DNA of 64,000 bases from Granulicella arctica (lineage in GTDB: Bacteria; Acidobacteriota; Terriglobia; Terriglobales; Acidobacteriaceae): assembly GCF_025685605.1 (NCBI RefSeq), contig NZ_JAGTUT010000001.1:434001-498000 (forward strand), read 5' to 3'. The position numbers and the translations under genes are program-made. The notes under the pieces are model-generated. The model had not been told where the DNA came from. It did no database searches and saw only the letters and a program-made list of their open reading frames with translations. Positions 57,106 through 64,000 of the stretch are shown piece by piece; within the stretch, counting starts at the first letter, position 1; each line of letters starts with the position of its first letter.

Positions 57106-58050
57106 ATGACTCCCTCCACAAGCACCCAGCCCAAAGGCCCCGACATGCGGGTCAACCTCTGCGGCGTCGAACTCGTCTCGCCCGTCATCGCTGCGAGCGG
57201 AACCTTCGGCTATGGCGTGGAGTTTGAAGAGATCGTCTCACTCGACCGCATCGGCGGCTTCGTCACCAAGGGCCTCTCCCGCGAACCAATGGCCGGCAAC
57301 CCCGCCCCGCGCATCATCGAAACCGCCGCCGGCATGATGAATGCCATTGGCCTCCAGAACATGGGTGCCAAAGCCTTCGTCGCCGAAAAGCTGCCAAAGC
57401 TTCGCTCCATCAAAGGCGCAGTCGTTATCGCCAACATCTTCGGCTTTACCGTACCGGACTGCCTCGAAGTCATCCGCATCCTCAACGACGCACCCGGAAT
57501 CGCCCTCTACGAGCTCAACGCCAGCTGCCCCAACACCAGCCACGGCGGCATGGTCTTCGGCACCGACCCCGCACTCCTCGGCGGCCTCATCGAAGCCTGC
57601 AAGAGCATCGCGAAGCGGCCAGTTATCGTCAAGCTCTCCCCGAATGTCACCAGCATCGCCCACATGGCAACCGTCGCCGCCGGAGCCGGTGCCGACGCCG
57701 TCTCCCTCGTCAACACCTTCCTCTCACTCGCCATCGATGTAGAAACCCGCCGCCCAAGAATCGCCAACATCACCGGTGGCCTCTCCGGACCAGCCATCAA
57801 ACCGATCGCCGTCCGCATGGTCAACGACGTCGCCAACGCCGTCCGCATTCCCATCGTCGGCCTCGGAGGCATCACCCGTCCCGAAGACGCTGTAGAGTTT
57901 CTCCTCGCTGGAGCCACCGCCGTAGAGGTAGGCACCGCCACCTACGCCGACCCCCGCGCCGTAGAGAACATCGCCTCAGGCCTTCGCCGCTGGTGCGCCG
58001 ACCACGGCATCGCAAAGGTAAGCTCCCTCACCCGCGGCATGATCCGCTAG
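57106..58050 (+). CDS. pyrD: Dihydroorotate dehydrogenase, class 1B type
   Basis: The enzyme oxidises dihydroorotate to orotate in pyrimidine synthesis. The FMN barrel shows SPVIAASGTFGYGVEF, FVTKGLSREPMAGNPAPRI, NAIGLQNMG, the catalytic Cys in ELNASCPNTSHGG, and SLVNTFLSLAIDVETRRP. Phosphate-site blocks GGLSGPAIKP and IVGLGGITRPEDA follow. The Cys base and these blocks are those of class 1B, which normally works with the electron-transfer subunit PyrK; no pyrK is adjacent. At 314 residues it is full length. The start could also be the Met at 57145, next to the conserved region. Confidence 0.92.
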   Translation: MTPSTSTQPKGPDMRVNLCGVELVSPVIAASGTFGYGVEFEEIVSLDRIGGFVTKGLSREPMAGNPAPRIIETAAGMMNAIGLQNMGAKAFVAEKLPKLRSIKGAVVIANIFGFTVPDCLEVIRILNDAPGIALYELNASCPNTSHGGMVFGTDPALLGGLIEACKSIAKRPVIVKLSPNVTSIAHMATVAAGAGADAVSLVNTFLSLAIDVETRRPRIANITGGLSGPAIKPIAVRMVNDVANAVRIPIVGLGGITRPEDAVEFLLAGATAVEVGTATYADPRAVENIASGLRRWCADHGIAKVSSLTRGMIR

Positions 58051-58085
58051 AGCCACGCCGTGTCCCAACCGGGTCCGCCTAAATC

Positions 58086-58745
58086 CTAAAGCCCTCGCAA
58101 CTCCCCATTCTCAATCACCCGGCTGGGCGACCCGCTCAACGCTACACCGATCATCGCCCATCCCAACTCCGCGGTCGTCGTGATGTACTTTGGGAACCGC
58201 CTCTGCAGCCACGGCGCAACCGGACGCATCAGTGTATAGACCATCTGATACATTGCCGTCTTTGACCGAATCCCGTGCAGCGGCACAATCCCGCCCGGCC
58301 GCATCATGTACACCCTGCGAAACGGCATCCGCAGCAACTCATTCTCAGTTCGCCCCTTCACCCGCGCCCACATACTCTTGCCTTGCTCCGTCGAATCCGT
58401 ACTCGCACCCGAAACATATTCGAACACCAGGCCAGGATTGAGCCGCAGCAGCGTCTGCGCCACATTCATCGTCAGGTCGTGAGTCACGCGCGTATACGCA
58501 TCCTCCTTCATCCCGAACGACGACACGCCGAGGCAGAAGAAGCAGACATCAATCCCCGTCAGTTGATCCTCAATCCCCGAAAGATCGAACAGATCCGCCT
58601 GCGCAATCTCATGCAGCTTCGGATTCTCTTGCCCGGTCACGCTGCGCCCCAGCGTAGTCACCTGGTCGATTCGCGCATCGAGCAGACACTCGCGCAACAC
58701 GCCCTGCCCCACCATCCCGGTCGCACCGGTCAAAAGAACATTCAT
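58086..58745 (-). CDS. NAD(P)H-binding atypical SDR protein
   Basis: The protein starts with a Rossmann motif (MNVLLTGATGMVGQGVLREC). It continues with QADLFDLSGIEDQLTGIDVCFFCLGVSSFGM and VYMMRPGGIVPLHG. This resembles the YfcH/HTATIP2-like atypical SDR proteins of about 220 residues. A catalytic Tyr-x-x-x-Lys is not evident; YVSGASTDSTEQGKSMWARVK is the nearest stretch. The role is unknown. It is a single gene, convergent with pyrD (35 bp apart). The 209 bp upstream of it contain no gene. Confidence 0.72.
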   Translation of the reverse strand: MNVLLTGATGMVGQGVLRECLLDARIDQVTTLGRSVTGQENPKLHEIAQADLFDLSGIEDQLTGIDVCFFCLGVSSFGMKEDAYTRVTHDLTMNVAQTLLRLNPGLVFEYVSGASTDSTEQGKSMWARVKGRTENELLRMPFRRVYMMRPGGIVPLHGIRSKTAMYQMVYTLMRPVAPWLQRRFPKYITTTAELGWAMIGVALSGSPSRVIENGELRGL

Positions 58746-58893
58746 TCAAAGAGCTCCCAGGGTTCTAACGACGCAACTGCGCCAAGCGTAGCACTCTACC
58801 CATCCCACTCAACTTGACAAATTCGCCCCTCACACAGGCCCGATCGCGTCCGGACCTTCAGGCATCCGCACCCCGAGCCGCTACGAAGTACCA

Positions 58894-58924
58894 ACCTAAA
58901 GTATCTGCTTTGAATACTTTAGGT
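58894..58924. other. 11-bp perfect inverted repeat downstream of the TetR gene
   Basis: ACCTAAAGTAT and ATACTTTAGGT flank a 9-nt spacer. A smaller GGAGG/CCTCC hairpin (58935-58949), followed on the plus strand by TTTT, lies between it and the TetR stop. It could be a terminator pair for the minus-strand TetR gene or an operator. Confidence 0.4.
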
Positions 58925-58954
58925 ACTTAGGTAGGGAGGGGGTACCTCCTTTTA

Positions 58955-59542
58955 TCAGCTTGTAGCCAACCCACTTAGAAGGTCATCAAGACTGTGGTGA
59001 GCATCTTCAAGCGCCGTCTGCGTTCCCTCAAGACGGCTGATCATCAAGGCTCCCTCAAGCGTCGCAATGATCGTGTTCGCGATCTGTCGCGGCAGCACGC
59101 GCTCACCAATCTCACCACGCTCGATACCAGCTTCCAGAATCCGGCAAAGCCTCGTCTTCCAAACCTGAATACCATCGCAGGCCAAAGCACGAAGCGCAGG
59201 ATTTCCATCATCGGAATCAATCGCCGTATTCATTAAAGGGCAACCGCCAGGAATCACAGAGGGCGACTCCACAAAGTGGCGAATCAAATGGCGCAGCTTT
59301 TCAACAGCCCCCTGGATCTCCTCAACCTTCTCCGTCCGCGAGCGAACTGCTTTTGCCAGCGCATAGCGCAGTGACTCAACCGCAAGCTCCTCTTTGCTAG
59401 AGAAGTGCCGGTAAAGTCCGCCTTTCTCCATGCCCGTCGCATCCATGATGTCCTGCATGGAACAGCCTGCAAAGCCGCGCTGATTGAAGATCGGCGCAGC
59501 CTCCGCAATGATTCTCTGCCGCGTCTGCTCTCCCTTGGTCAT
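58955..59542 (-). CDS. TetR-family regulator of the adjacent MFS exporter
   Basis: The HTH (RIIAEAAPIFNQRGFAGCSMQDIMDATGMEKGGLYRHFSSKEEL) is typical of TetR/AcrR proteins. The C-terminal ligand domain has the TetR_C-like region FVESPSVIPGGCPLMNTAID, seen in YcdC/AcrR-type members. At 195 residues it is complete. It is divergent to a DHA2 multidrug exporter gene, and the 106-bp space between them holds a 22-bp palindrome, so it is the likely repressor of that exporter. Confidence 0.87.
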   Translation of the reverse strand: MTKGEQTRQRIIAEAAPIFNQRGFAGCSMQDIMDATGMEKGGLYRHFSSKEELAVESLRYALAKAVRSRTEKVEEIQGAVEKLRHLIRHFVESPSVIPGGCPLMNTAIDSDDGNPALRALACDGIQVWKTRLCRILEAGIERGEIGERVLPRQIANTIIATLEGALMISRLEGTQTALEDAHHSLDDLLSGLATS

Positions 59543-59606
59543 CGCTTTTCCTCATCCAGAGCGTAAGAAAACGCATCGCTCACCCTTGTACACGAATCTG
59601 ATGCAT

Positions 59607-59628
59607 AAAGCGACCAAATAGTCTCTTT
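59607..59628. promoter_or_regulatory. Candidate TetR operator upstream of the MFS exporter
   Basis: AAAGCGAC-CAAATA-GTCTCTTT is an inverted repeat with 7 of 8 arm positions matching. It ends 20 bp before the exporter start codon, so bound repressor would block initiation. Confidence 0.5.
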
Positions 59629-59648
59629 CGAACGCACGAGGATTTTGC

Positions 59649-61262
59649 ATGGCGACTGCTGTACTCGCACCACCTCAGATTCAGCTAAAACGGGCCTTGA
59701 TCAATCCATGGATCGTAGCGCTGACCGTCACCTTGGCGACCTTCATGGAGCTGCTCGACACCTCCATCGCCAACGTCTCGCTTCCTTATATAGCAGGTGG
59801 TTTAGGCCGCTCCTTCGACGAGGTCACCTGGATTCTGACGACCTATCTCGTAGCAAACGCAGTCGTTCTCCCGATGTCCGCCTGGCTCTCGCGTGTCTTC
59901 GGCCGCAAGAACTATTACATGGCCTGCGTAGCGCTCTTCACCATCACCTCCCTCTTCTGCGGTCTAGCCCCAACCCTCGGCATCATGCTTATGGCCCGTG
60001 TATTGCAAGGCATCGGAGGAGGAGGTCTGGCGCCAGTCGAGCAAGCCATCCTGGTCGATACCTTCCCGCCCGAAAAGCGCGCCACGGCCTTCGCCCTCTA
60101 CACCGTAGCGATCGTCACCGCACCAGCAATCGGCCCAGTGCTCGGCGGTTGGATCACCGACAACTACAACTGGCGATGGGTCTTCCTGATCAACATCCCA
60201 ATCGGCATCATCTCGCTCTTTCTCACCAACCGCTTCGTCCACGATCCGCCGTCCTTCGCCGAGGAGCGCAAGACCGTCCGCGTCAACGGCAAGCTCCGCG
60301 TCGATGGCATCGGCATCGCCCTCATCGGACTCGGCTCAGCAGCCCTCGAGATCCTGCTCGATCGTGGCCAGATCGACGACTGGTTCGGCTCCACCTTTAT
60401 CTGCTGGTGCTTCGTCATCGGCGTCTCCTGCCTCACCGCAGCCATCTTCTGGGAGTGGCACAATCCTGATCCTGTGATCGACCTGCGCCTGCTCAAGGTC
60501 CGCAACTTCGCCATCGCCAACGTCTTCTACTTCGTATTCGGTTTCGGCCTCTTCGCCTCGACGACGATGATCCCGCAGCTTCTCCAGTCGCTCTATGGCT
60601 ATCGCGCCATCGACGCAGGCCTCGTCCTCGGACCTGGAGCCCTGGTTATCACTTTCCTGGCACCGGTTGGTGCGCAACTGGTCCAACGCGGCATCATTCA
60701 TCCGCGCATCCTGATGTTCGGCGCAGTCATGATCGTCGGCATCTCCTTCATCCACTACAGCCACTTCAACCTCGACACGGACTACGCGCATTACGCTCTC
60801 GCCCGCGCGCTCCAAGGTCTCGGCTACGCCTTCTTCTTCGTGCCGCTCTCCGTCATCTCCTACTCGCAACTCAAGCCAAACCAGAACAACAAGGCCTCAT
60901 CCCTTACCAACTTCTTCCGCAACTGGGGAGGAAGCTTCGGCATCGCCTTCGTAACCACCATGTCCGAACGTCGCCAGAACTTCCACCAGGCAACTGTCGG
61001 AGCGAACATCAATCCCTCCTCCAGCGCCTTACAGCAAGGCATTCGACAAACCTCCGCGTACCTGCAAACCCACGGCTTCTCAGCGGTGGACGCAACGCGA
61101 GCAGCCTATCTGCGCTACTACGACCAGCTCGGCTCCCAGACCAAGCTCCTCGCCTTCATGGACTGCTTCTTCGTCATCGGCATCGTGACCCTGGTCGCAG
61201 CGCCGCTCGTCCTGCTCACCAAGAACTTCAAGATAGGTGGGAAAGCTCCACCAGCGCATTGA
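59649..61262 (+). CDS. DHA2-family (EmrB/QacA-like) MFS drug exporter
   Basis: The 537-residue protein has about 14 membrane segments. DHA2 hallmarks are motif D1 near the start (ATFMELLDTSIANVSLPYIAG), WILTTYLVANAVVLPMSAWLS, RVFGRKNYY (motif A) and LYTVAIVTAPAIGPVLGGWIT (motif C), then NWRWVFLINIPIGI. Such pumps use the proton gradient to export drugs or metabolites. EmrA-like adaptors often accompany EmrB, but none is next to this gene. GAGG lies about 8 nt before the ATG at 59649. A TetR-type gene is divergent, with an operator-like palindrome between the two. Confidence 0.9.
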   Translation: MATAVLAPPQIQLKRALINPWIVALTVTLATFMELLDTSIANVSLPYIAGGLGRSFDEVTWILTTYLVANAVVLPMSAWLSRVFGRKNYYMACVALFTITSLFCGLAPTLGIMLMARVLQGIGGGGLAPVEQAILVDTFPPEKRATAFALYTVAIVTAPAIGPVLGGWITDNYNWRWVFLINIPIGIISLFLTNRFVHDPPSFAEERKTVRVNGKLRVDGIGIALIGLGSAALEILLDRGQIDDWFGSTFICWCFVIGVSCLTAAIFWEWHNPDPVIDLRLLKVRNFAIANVFYFVFGFGLFASTTMIPQLLQSLYGYRAIDAGLVLGPGALVITFLAPVGAQLVQRGIIHPRILMFGAVMIVGISFIHYSHFNLDTDYAHYALARALQGLGYAFFFVPLSVISYSQLKPNQNNKASSLTNFFRNWGGSFGIAFVTTMSERRQNFHQATVGANINPSSSALQQGIRQTSAYLQTHGFSAVDATRAAYLRYYDQLGSQTKLLAFMDCFFVIGIVTLVAAPLVLLTKNFKIGGKAPPAH

Positions 61263-61313
61263 GGCAGCCTGCGCAACTCTCAAATCAACAGGGCAAAGGA
61301 ATAAACTAGGGTC

Positions 61314-62936
61314 GTGATCACTGATTCAAGCAAGACCTCGTCTGCAACCGACCTTCGCCCAATTCGCCGCGCCCTGCTCTCCGTCACCGACAAGACGGGA
61401 TTGGTCGACTTTGCCCGCGCCCTCGCTTCCTTCAATGTCGAATTGGTTTCGACCGGCGGAACCGCAAAGGCTCTCCGCGATGCAGGCCTGATCGTCCGCG
61501 ACATCAGCGATCTCACCGGCTTTCCCGAAATGCTCGACGGCCGCGTCAAAACCCTTCACCCCAAGGTTCACGGCGGTATCCTGCACATCCGCAACAACGC
61601 CGAGCATATCGCCGCAGTCAACGAGCACGCGATCCAGCCCATCGACATGGTCGTAGTTAACCTCTACGCCTTCGAGAAGACCTCGCAGCGTCCCGGCGTT
61701 GCCTTCGCCGAGGTGATCGAAAACATCGACATCGGCGGTCCGTCCATGGTTCGATCCGCAGCAAAGAACTTCGACGACGTAGCCATCGTCACAGCCACCG
61801 CCGACTACGCTCTCCTCACCGAAGAGTTGCAGGCCAATAACGGAGCACTCGGCCGAGCCACTCGCTGGCGTCTCGCCAAGCAGGCCTTCGCCGTCACCGC
61901 AGCATACGACGCCGGAATCGCCACAGCGCTCGAATCCATCACCGAGCCAACCGGGCCAGCGACCTTCTCCACAGAAGTCTTCCCGCCAACCATCCGCATC
62001 ATCGACCCCATCGCAAAGACGCTCCGCTACGGCGAGAATCCCCACCAGAAAGCCGCGCTCTACGTCGATGGAAGTGGCAAAGGCGTTGCCGCCGGGAAGC
62101 AGTTGCAGGGCAAAGAACTCAGCTACAACAATCTCGTCGACCTCGACGCCTGCTGGGAGCTGGTCAGCGAGTTCGGTCTCGACTCCGCCGACGCCGCAGT
62201 AGCCATCATCAAGCACACCAATCCCTGCGGAGCCGCCACCGGCTCCACCGTCCTCGAAGCCTACAAGCGCGCCCTCGAAGCCGATCCCGTCTCAGCATTC
62301 GGCGGCGTCATCGGCATCAACCGCGAGGTCGATGGAGCAGCCGCAGAGCAGATCGCCAAGCTCTTCGTGGAGGCAATAGTCGCCCCATCTTTCACCCCCG
62401 AAGCTCTGGAGCGCTTCGCCGCCAAAAAGAACCTACGCCTCATCGAGATCGCCACAGCCGACTCCTCGCGCATCTACAAACAGGTCTCTGGCGGTTTCCT
62501 CGTGCAGGATGCCGACCGCCGCCACATCGTCGAATCCGATCTCCAGGCAGTCACATCCCGCAAGCCGACGCCCGAAGAGATGCGTGCCCTCCTCTTCTCC
62601 TGGAGCGTCTGCAAGCACGTCAAGTCGAACGCCATCGTCTACGCCCGCTTCGACGGCGGATACGGCCAGACCGTCGGAATCGGCGCAGGCCAGATGAGCC
62701 GCGTCGACGCAGCCCGCTTTGGAGCCATGAAAGCGGTCCTCCCGCTCGCCCGAACAGTAGCCGCCTCCGATGCCTTCTTCCCCTTCGCCGACGGCCTCGA
62801 AACCGTAGCCAAAGCCGGAGCGACAGCGGTCATTCAACCCGGCGGATCGGTCCGGGATGCCGAGGTTATCGAAGCAGCAGACAGGCTCGGCGTTGCCATG
62901 GTCTTCACAGGCGTTCGGCACTTCCGCCACGGATAG
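61314..62936 (+). CDS. purH: Bifunctional AICAR transformylase/IMP cyclohydrolase
   Basis: This enzyme performs the last two steps of IMP synthesis. The N-terminal cyclohydrolase domain shows [68 protein letters not shown] and [16 protein letters not shown]. The C-terminal transformylase domain shows [54 protein letters not shown] and the closing [11 protein letters not shown]. The length, 540 residues, is normal. The start is a GTG at 61314 with a weak upstream AGGG. It is 51 bp after the exporter gene but functionally separate. Confidence 0.95.
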   Translation: MITDSSKTSSATDLRPIRRALLSVTDKTGLVDFARALASFNVELVSTGGTAKALRDAGLIVRDISDLTGFPEMLDGRVKTLHPKVHGGILHIRNNAEHIAAVNEHAIQPIDMVVVNLYAFEKTSQRPGVAFAEVIENIDIGGPSMVRSAAKNFDDVAIVTATADYALLTEELQANNGALGRATRWRLAKQAFAVTAAYDAGIATALESITEPTGPATFSTEVFPPTIRIIDPIAKTLRYGENPHQKAALYVDGSGKGVAAGKQLQGKELSYNNLVDLDACWELVSEFGLDSADAAVAIIKHTNPCGAATGSTVLEAYKRALEADPVSAFGGVIGINREVDGAAAEQIAKLFVEAIVAPSFTPEALERFAAKKNLRLIEIATADSSRIYKQVSGGFLVQDADRRHIVESDLQAVTSRKPTPEEMRALLFSWSVCKHVKSNAIVYARFDGGYGQTVGIGAGQMSRVDAARFGAMKAVLPLARTVAASDAFFPFADGLETVAKAGATAVIQPGGSVRDAEVIEAADRLGVAMVFTGVRHFRHG

Positions 62937-62961
62937 ACTTCGAGACAGCACGCAATCCAGT

Positions 62962-62967
62962 TATAAT
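62962..62967 (+). promoter_or_regulatory. -10 element upstream of the TPR gene
   Basis: A perfect TATAAT lies 26 bp after purH and 118 bp before the TPR gene. No good -35 element stands at 16-18 bp upstream, so the promoter call is tentative. Confidence 0.35.
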
Positions 62968-63084
62968 CACCGGCAATGGTTTGCGAAGGCCGCCCGTTCG
63001 CAGCATCCAAACACGGACGGCCATCGTCCAATTGAAGTGGATAGTTTCTCAAGCGATCTCAGCCGGCCAAGGAAAGTACCTTCT

Positions 63085-64000
63085 ATGACGTTGTCGCAAC
63101 GTACTTCCCTTCTTCGTTACAGCTACCTTCTGCCCGCCGTCGCTCTCCTTGCGATGACCCCTTCGCTGCTCGCACAGGCACCGGTAAAAGCCGCAGCCGC
63201 GGTCTCGGCAACGCCTGCCAGCACACCCGATCACGCAGCCTCGTACTACCACTACGGCCTCGCCCATCTCTATGAAGAGATGGCAGTTAACGCCGGTCGC
63301 CCCGACTACGCCACGCAGGCAGTCGAGGAGTACAAGCTCGCTCTCGATGCCGATCCGAACTCGGTCATGCTCCAGAACGGCCTCGCTGACCTTTACTTCA
63401 AAATTGGCCGAATCCGCGAGGCGGTCACCGCTGCTCAGGAGCAGGTCAAGAAGAATCCGGACGATCTGGAAGCCCATTCCCTGCTCGGCCGTGTCTACCT
63501 GCGCTCCCTGGGCGATATGCAGGGTGCGCAGTCCGCACAGATGTTGCAGCTTGCCATCGCGGAGTACGAGAAGCTCGCTCAGCTGAAACCAGACGATATC
63601 GAGACACACCTGCTTCTTGGCCAGCTCTATGGCCTCAACCACGATTCCGCCAAGGCTGAGGCAGAGTTCAAAGCCGCCCAGAAGATCGATGCCAACTCCG
63701 AAGAGGTCGTGCTCAATATGGCGCGCCTCTACAGTGAGCAAGGCGACACGCAGCGGGCAACCGACACGCTTGCCGCCATCCCTGAAGGGGATCGCACCGC
63801 CCGAGTCGAGTTCGCTCTGGGTGCAAGCTACGACCAGCTCAAAAAGCCGAAGGAAGCCGCCGCAGCCTATCAGCGCGCTCTCGATCAGGAGCCTGACAAT
63901 CTAGACACAGAGCGCGGGCTCGCAAGCGCCCTGCTCCTTGACAACCAACTCGACAAGGCGATGAAGATCCTGCAGCAGATCGTCGCGACCGAGCCGCAGG
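63085..64000 (+). CDS. Secreted TPR-repeat protein, 3' end outside the window
   Basis: An ATG at 63085 opens a frame that runs to the window edge without a stop. After a signal peptide (YLLPAVALLAMTPSLLAQ) come successive 34-residue TPR helices. Examples are AVEEYKLALDADPNSVMLQN, GLADLYFKIGRIREAVTAAQ, EAHSLLGRVYL, IETHLLLGQLYGLNHDSAKA and AAAYQRALDQEPDNLDTERG. TPR proteins serve as binding scaffolds in the periplasm or outer membrane. At least 305 residues are in view. It follows purH by 148 bp. Its function cannot be named from the visible part. Confidence 0.82.
   Translation, partial: MTLSQRTSLLRYSYLLPAVALLAMTPSLLAQAPVKAAAAVSATPASTPDHAASYYHYGLAHLYEEMAVNAGRPDYATQAVEEYKLALDADPNSVMLQNGLADLYFKIGRIREAVTAAQEQVKKNPDDLEAHSLLGRVYLRSLGDMQGAQSAQMLQLAIAEYEKLAQLKPDDIETHLLLGQLYGLNHDSAKAEAEFKAAQKIDANSEEVVLNMARLYSEQGDTQRATDTLAAIPEGDRTARVEFALGASYDQLKKPKEAAAAYQRALDQEPDNLDTERGLASALLLDNQLDKAMKILQQIVATEPQ

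Noticed and set aside
58814..58819. TTGACA as a plus-strand promoter
   Set aside because: No -10 element at a proper distance and no plus-strand gene before 59649.
63049..63741. 230-residue open frame on the minus strand
   Set aside because: It lies opposite the TPR gene, which has a signal peptide and regular repeats; the minus frame has no recognisable domain.

Overview
This 64 kb window looks like chromosomal DNA of an acidobacterium of the class Terriglobia (Granulicella/Terriglobus/Edaphobacter type). That placement is an inference from gene style. The window has a very large Oar-type TonB-dependent receptor with a carboxypeptidase-regulatory-like N-terminus and no SusD partner. It also has several Tat-exported Gfo/Idh/MocA oxidoreductases, long secreted enzymes, high GC, and short interspersed repeats of the GTCATCCTGAGCGAAG type. 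No phage, insertion sequence, CRISPR array or rRNA was seen. There is one tRNA, tRNA-Glu(UUC).

Layout. 0-13.3 kb: a beta-propeller protein cut by the left edge; a minus-strand run YihY -> SpoIIE-type phosphatase, with queG close upstream; a secreted PNGase A-like protein; a VOC protein; a secreted esterase; a 2-keto-4-pentenoate hydratase; malate synthase; and an arginine dihydrolase-like enzyme. 13.4-19.4 kb: an RND efflux pair (adaptor and pump, both with TTG starts), a queuosine-precursor transporter and the tRNA. 19.4-37.4 kb: a coherent glucuronoxylan-use locus. On the minus strand it runs SDR -> ROK regulator -> GH3 -> GH67 alpha-glucuronidase -> ManD-type mannonate dehydratase -> GH8 -> two Gfo/Idh. 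Divergent to it on the plus strand are the TonB receptor and a CE15 glucuronoyl esterase. 37.4-42 kb: a small lipoprotein and a signalling group, namely a cyclic-nucleotide-binding histidine kinase, a receiver/thioredoxin-reductase-like fusion, and a divergent LuxR-type regulator with a degenerate receiver. 42-64 kb: pruA, another Gfo/Idh, a GH18-NodB-GT2 polysaccharide synthase, a GT39-like transferase, a LolA-like protein, serS, a protein with two HNH-like zinc modules, a PafA-like phosphatase, two TetR-controlled units, pyrD, purH and a TPR protein cut by the right edge.

How the genes may work together. In the xylan locus, CE15 would cut lignin-glucuronate esters. The TonB receptor would import oligosaccharides, GH67 would remove (methyl)glucuronic acid, and GH3 and GH8 would release xylose. 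ManD, with the SDR as a possible fructuronate reductase, would send the uronate to 2-keto-3-deoxygluconate. The ROK protein is the likely local regulator, and candidate operators sit in the promoters.

Most notable observations: the xylan locus itself; the tandem HNH-like protein at 52.8 kb; the kinase/redox-enzyme pair at 38-41 kb, whose enzyme lacks the CxxC of thioredoxin reductase; and an interspersed repeat that supplies the last codons and stop (Leu-Ser-Ser-stop) of two unrelated genes, queG and a glycosyltransferase. A perfect 14-bp inverted repeat also lies in frame inside that same glycosyltransferase. All functions are read from sequence patterns without database searches.
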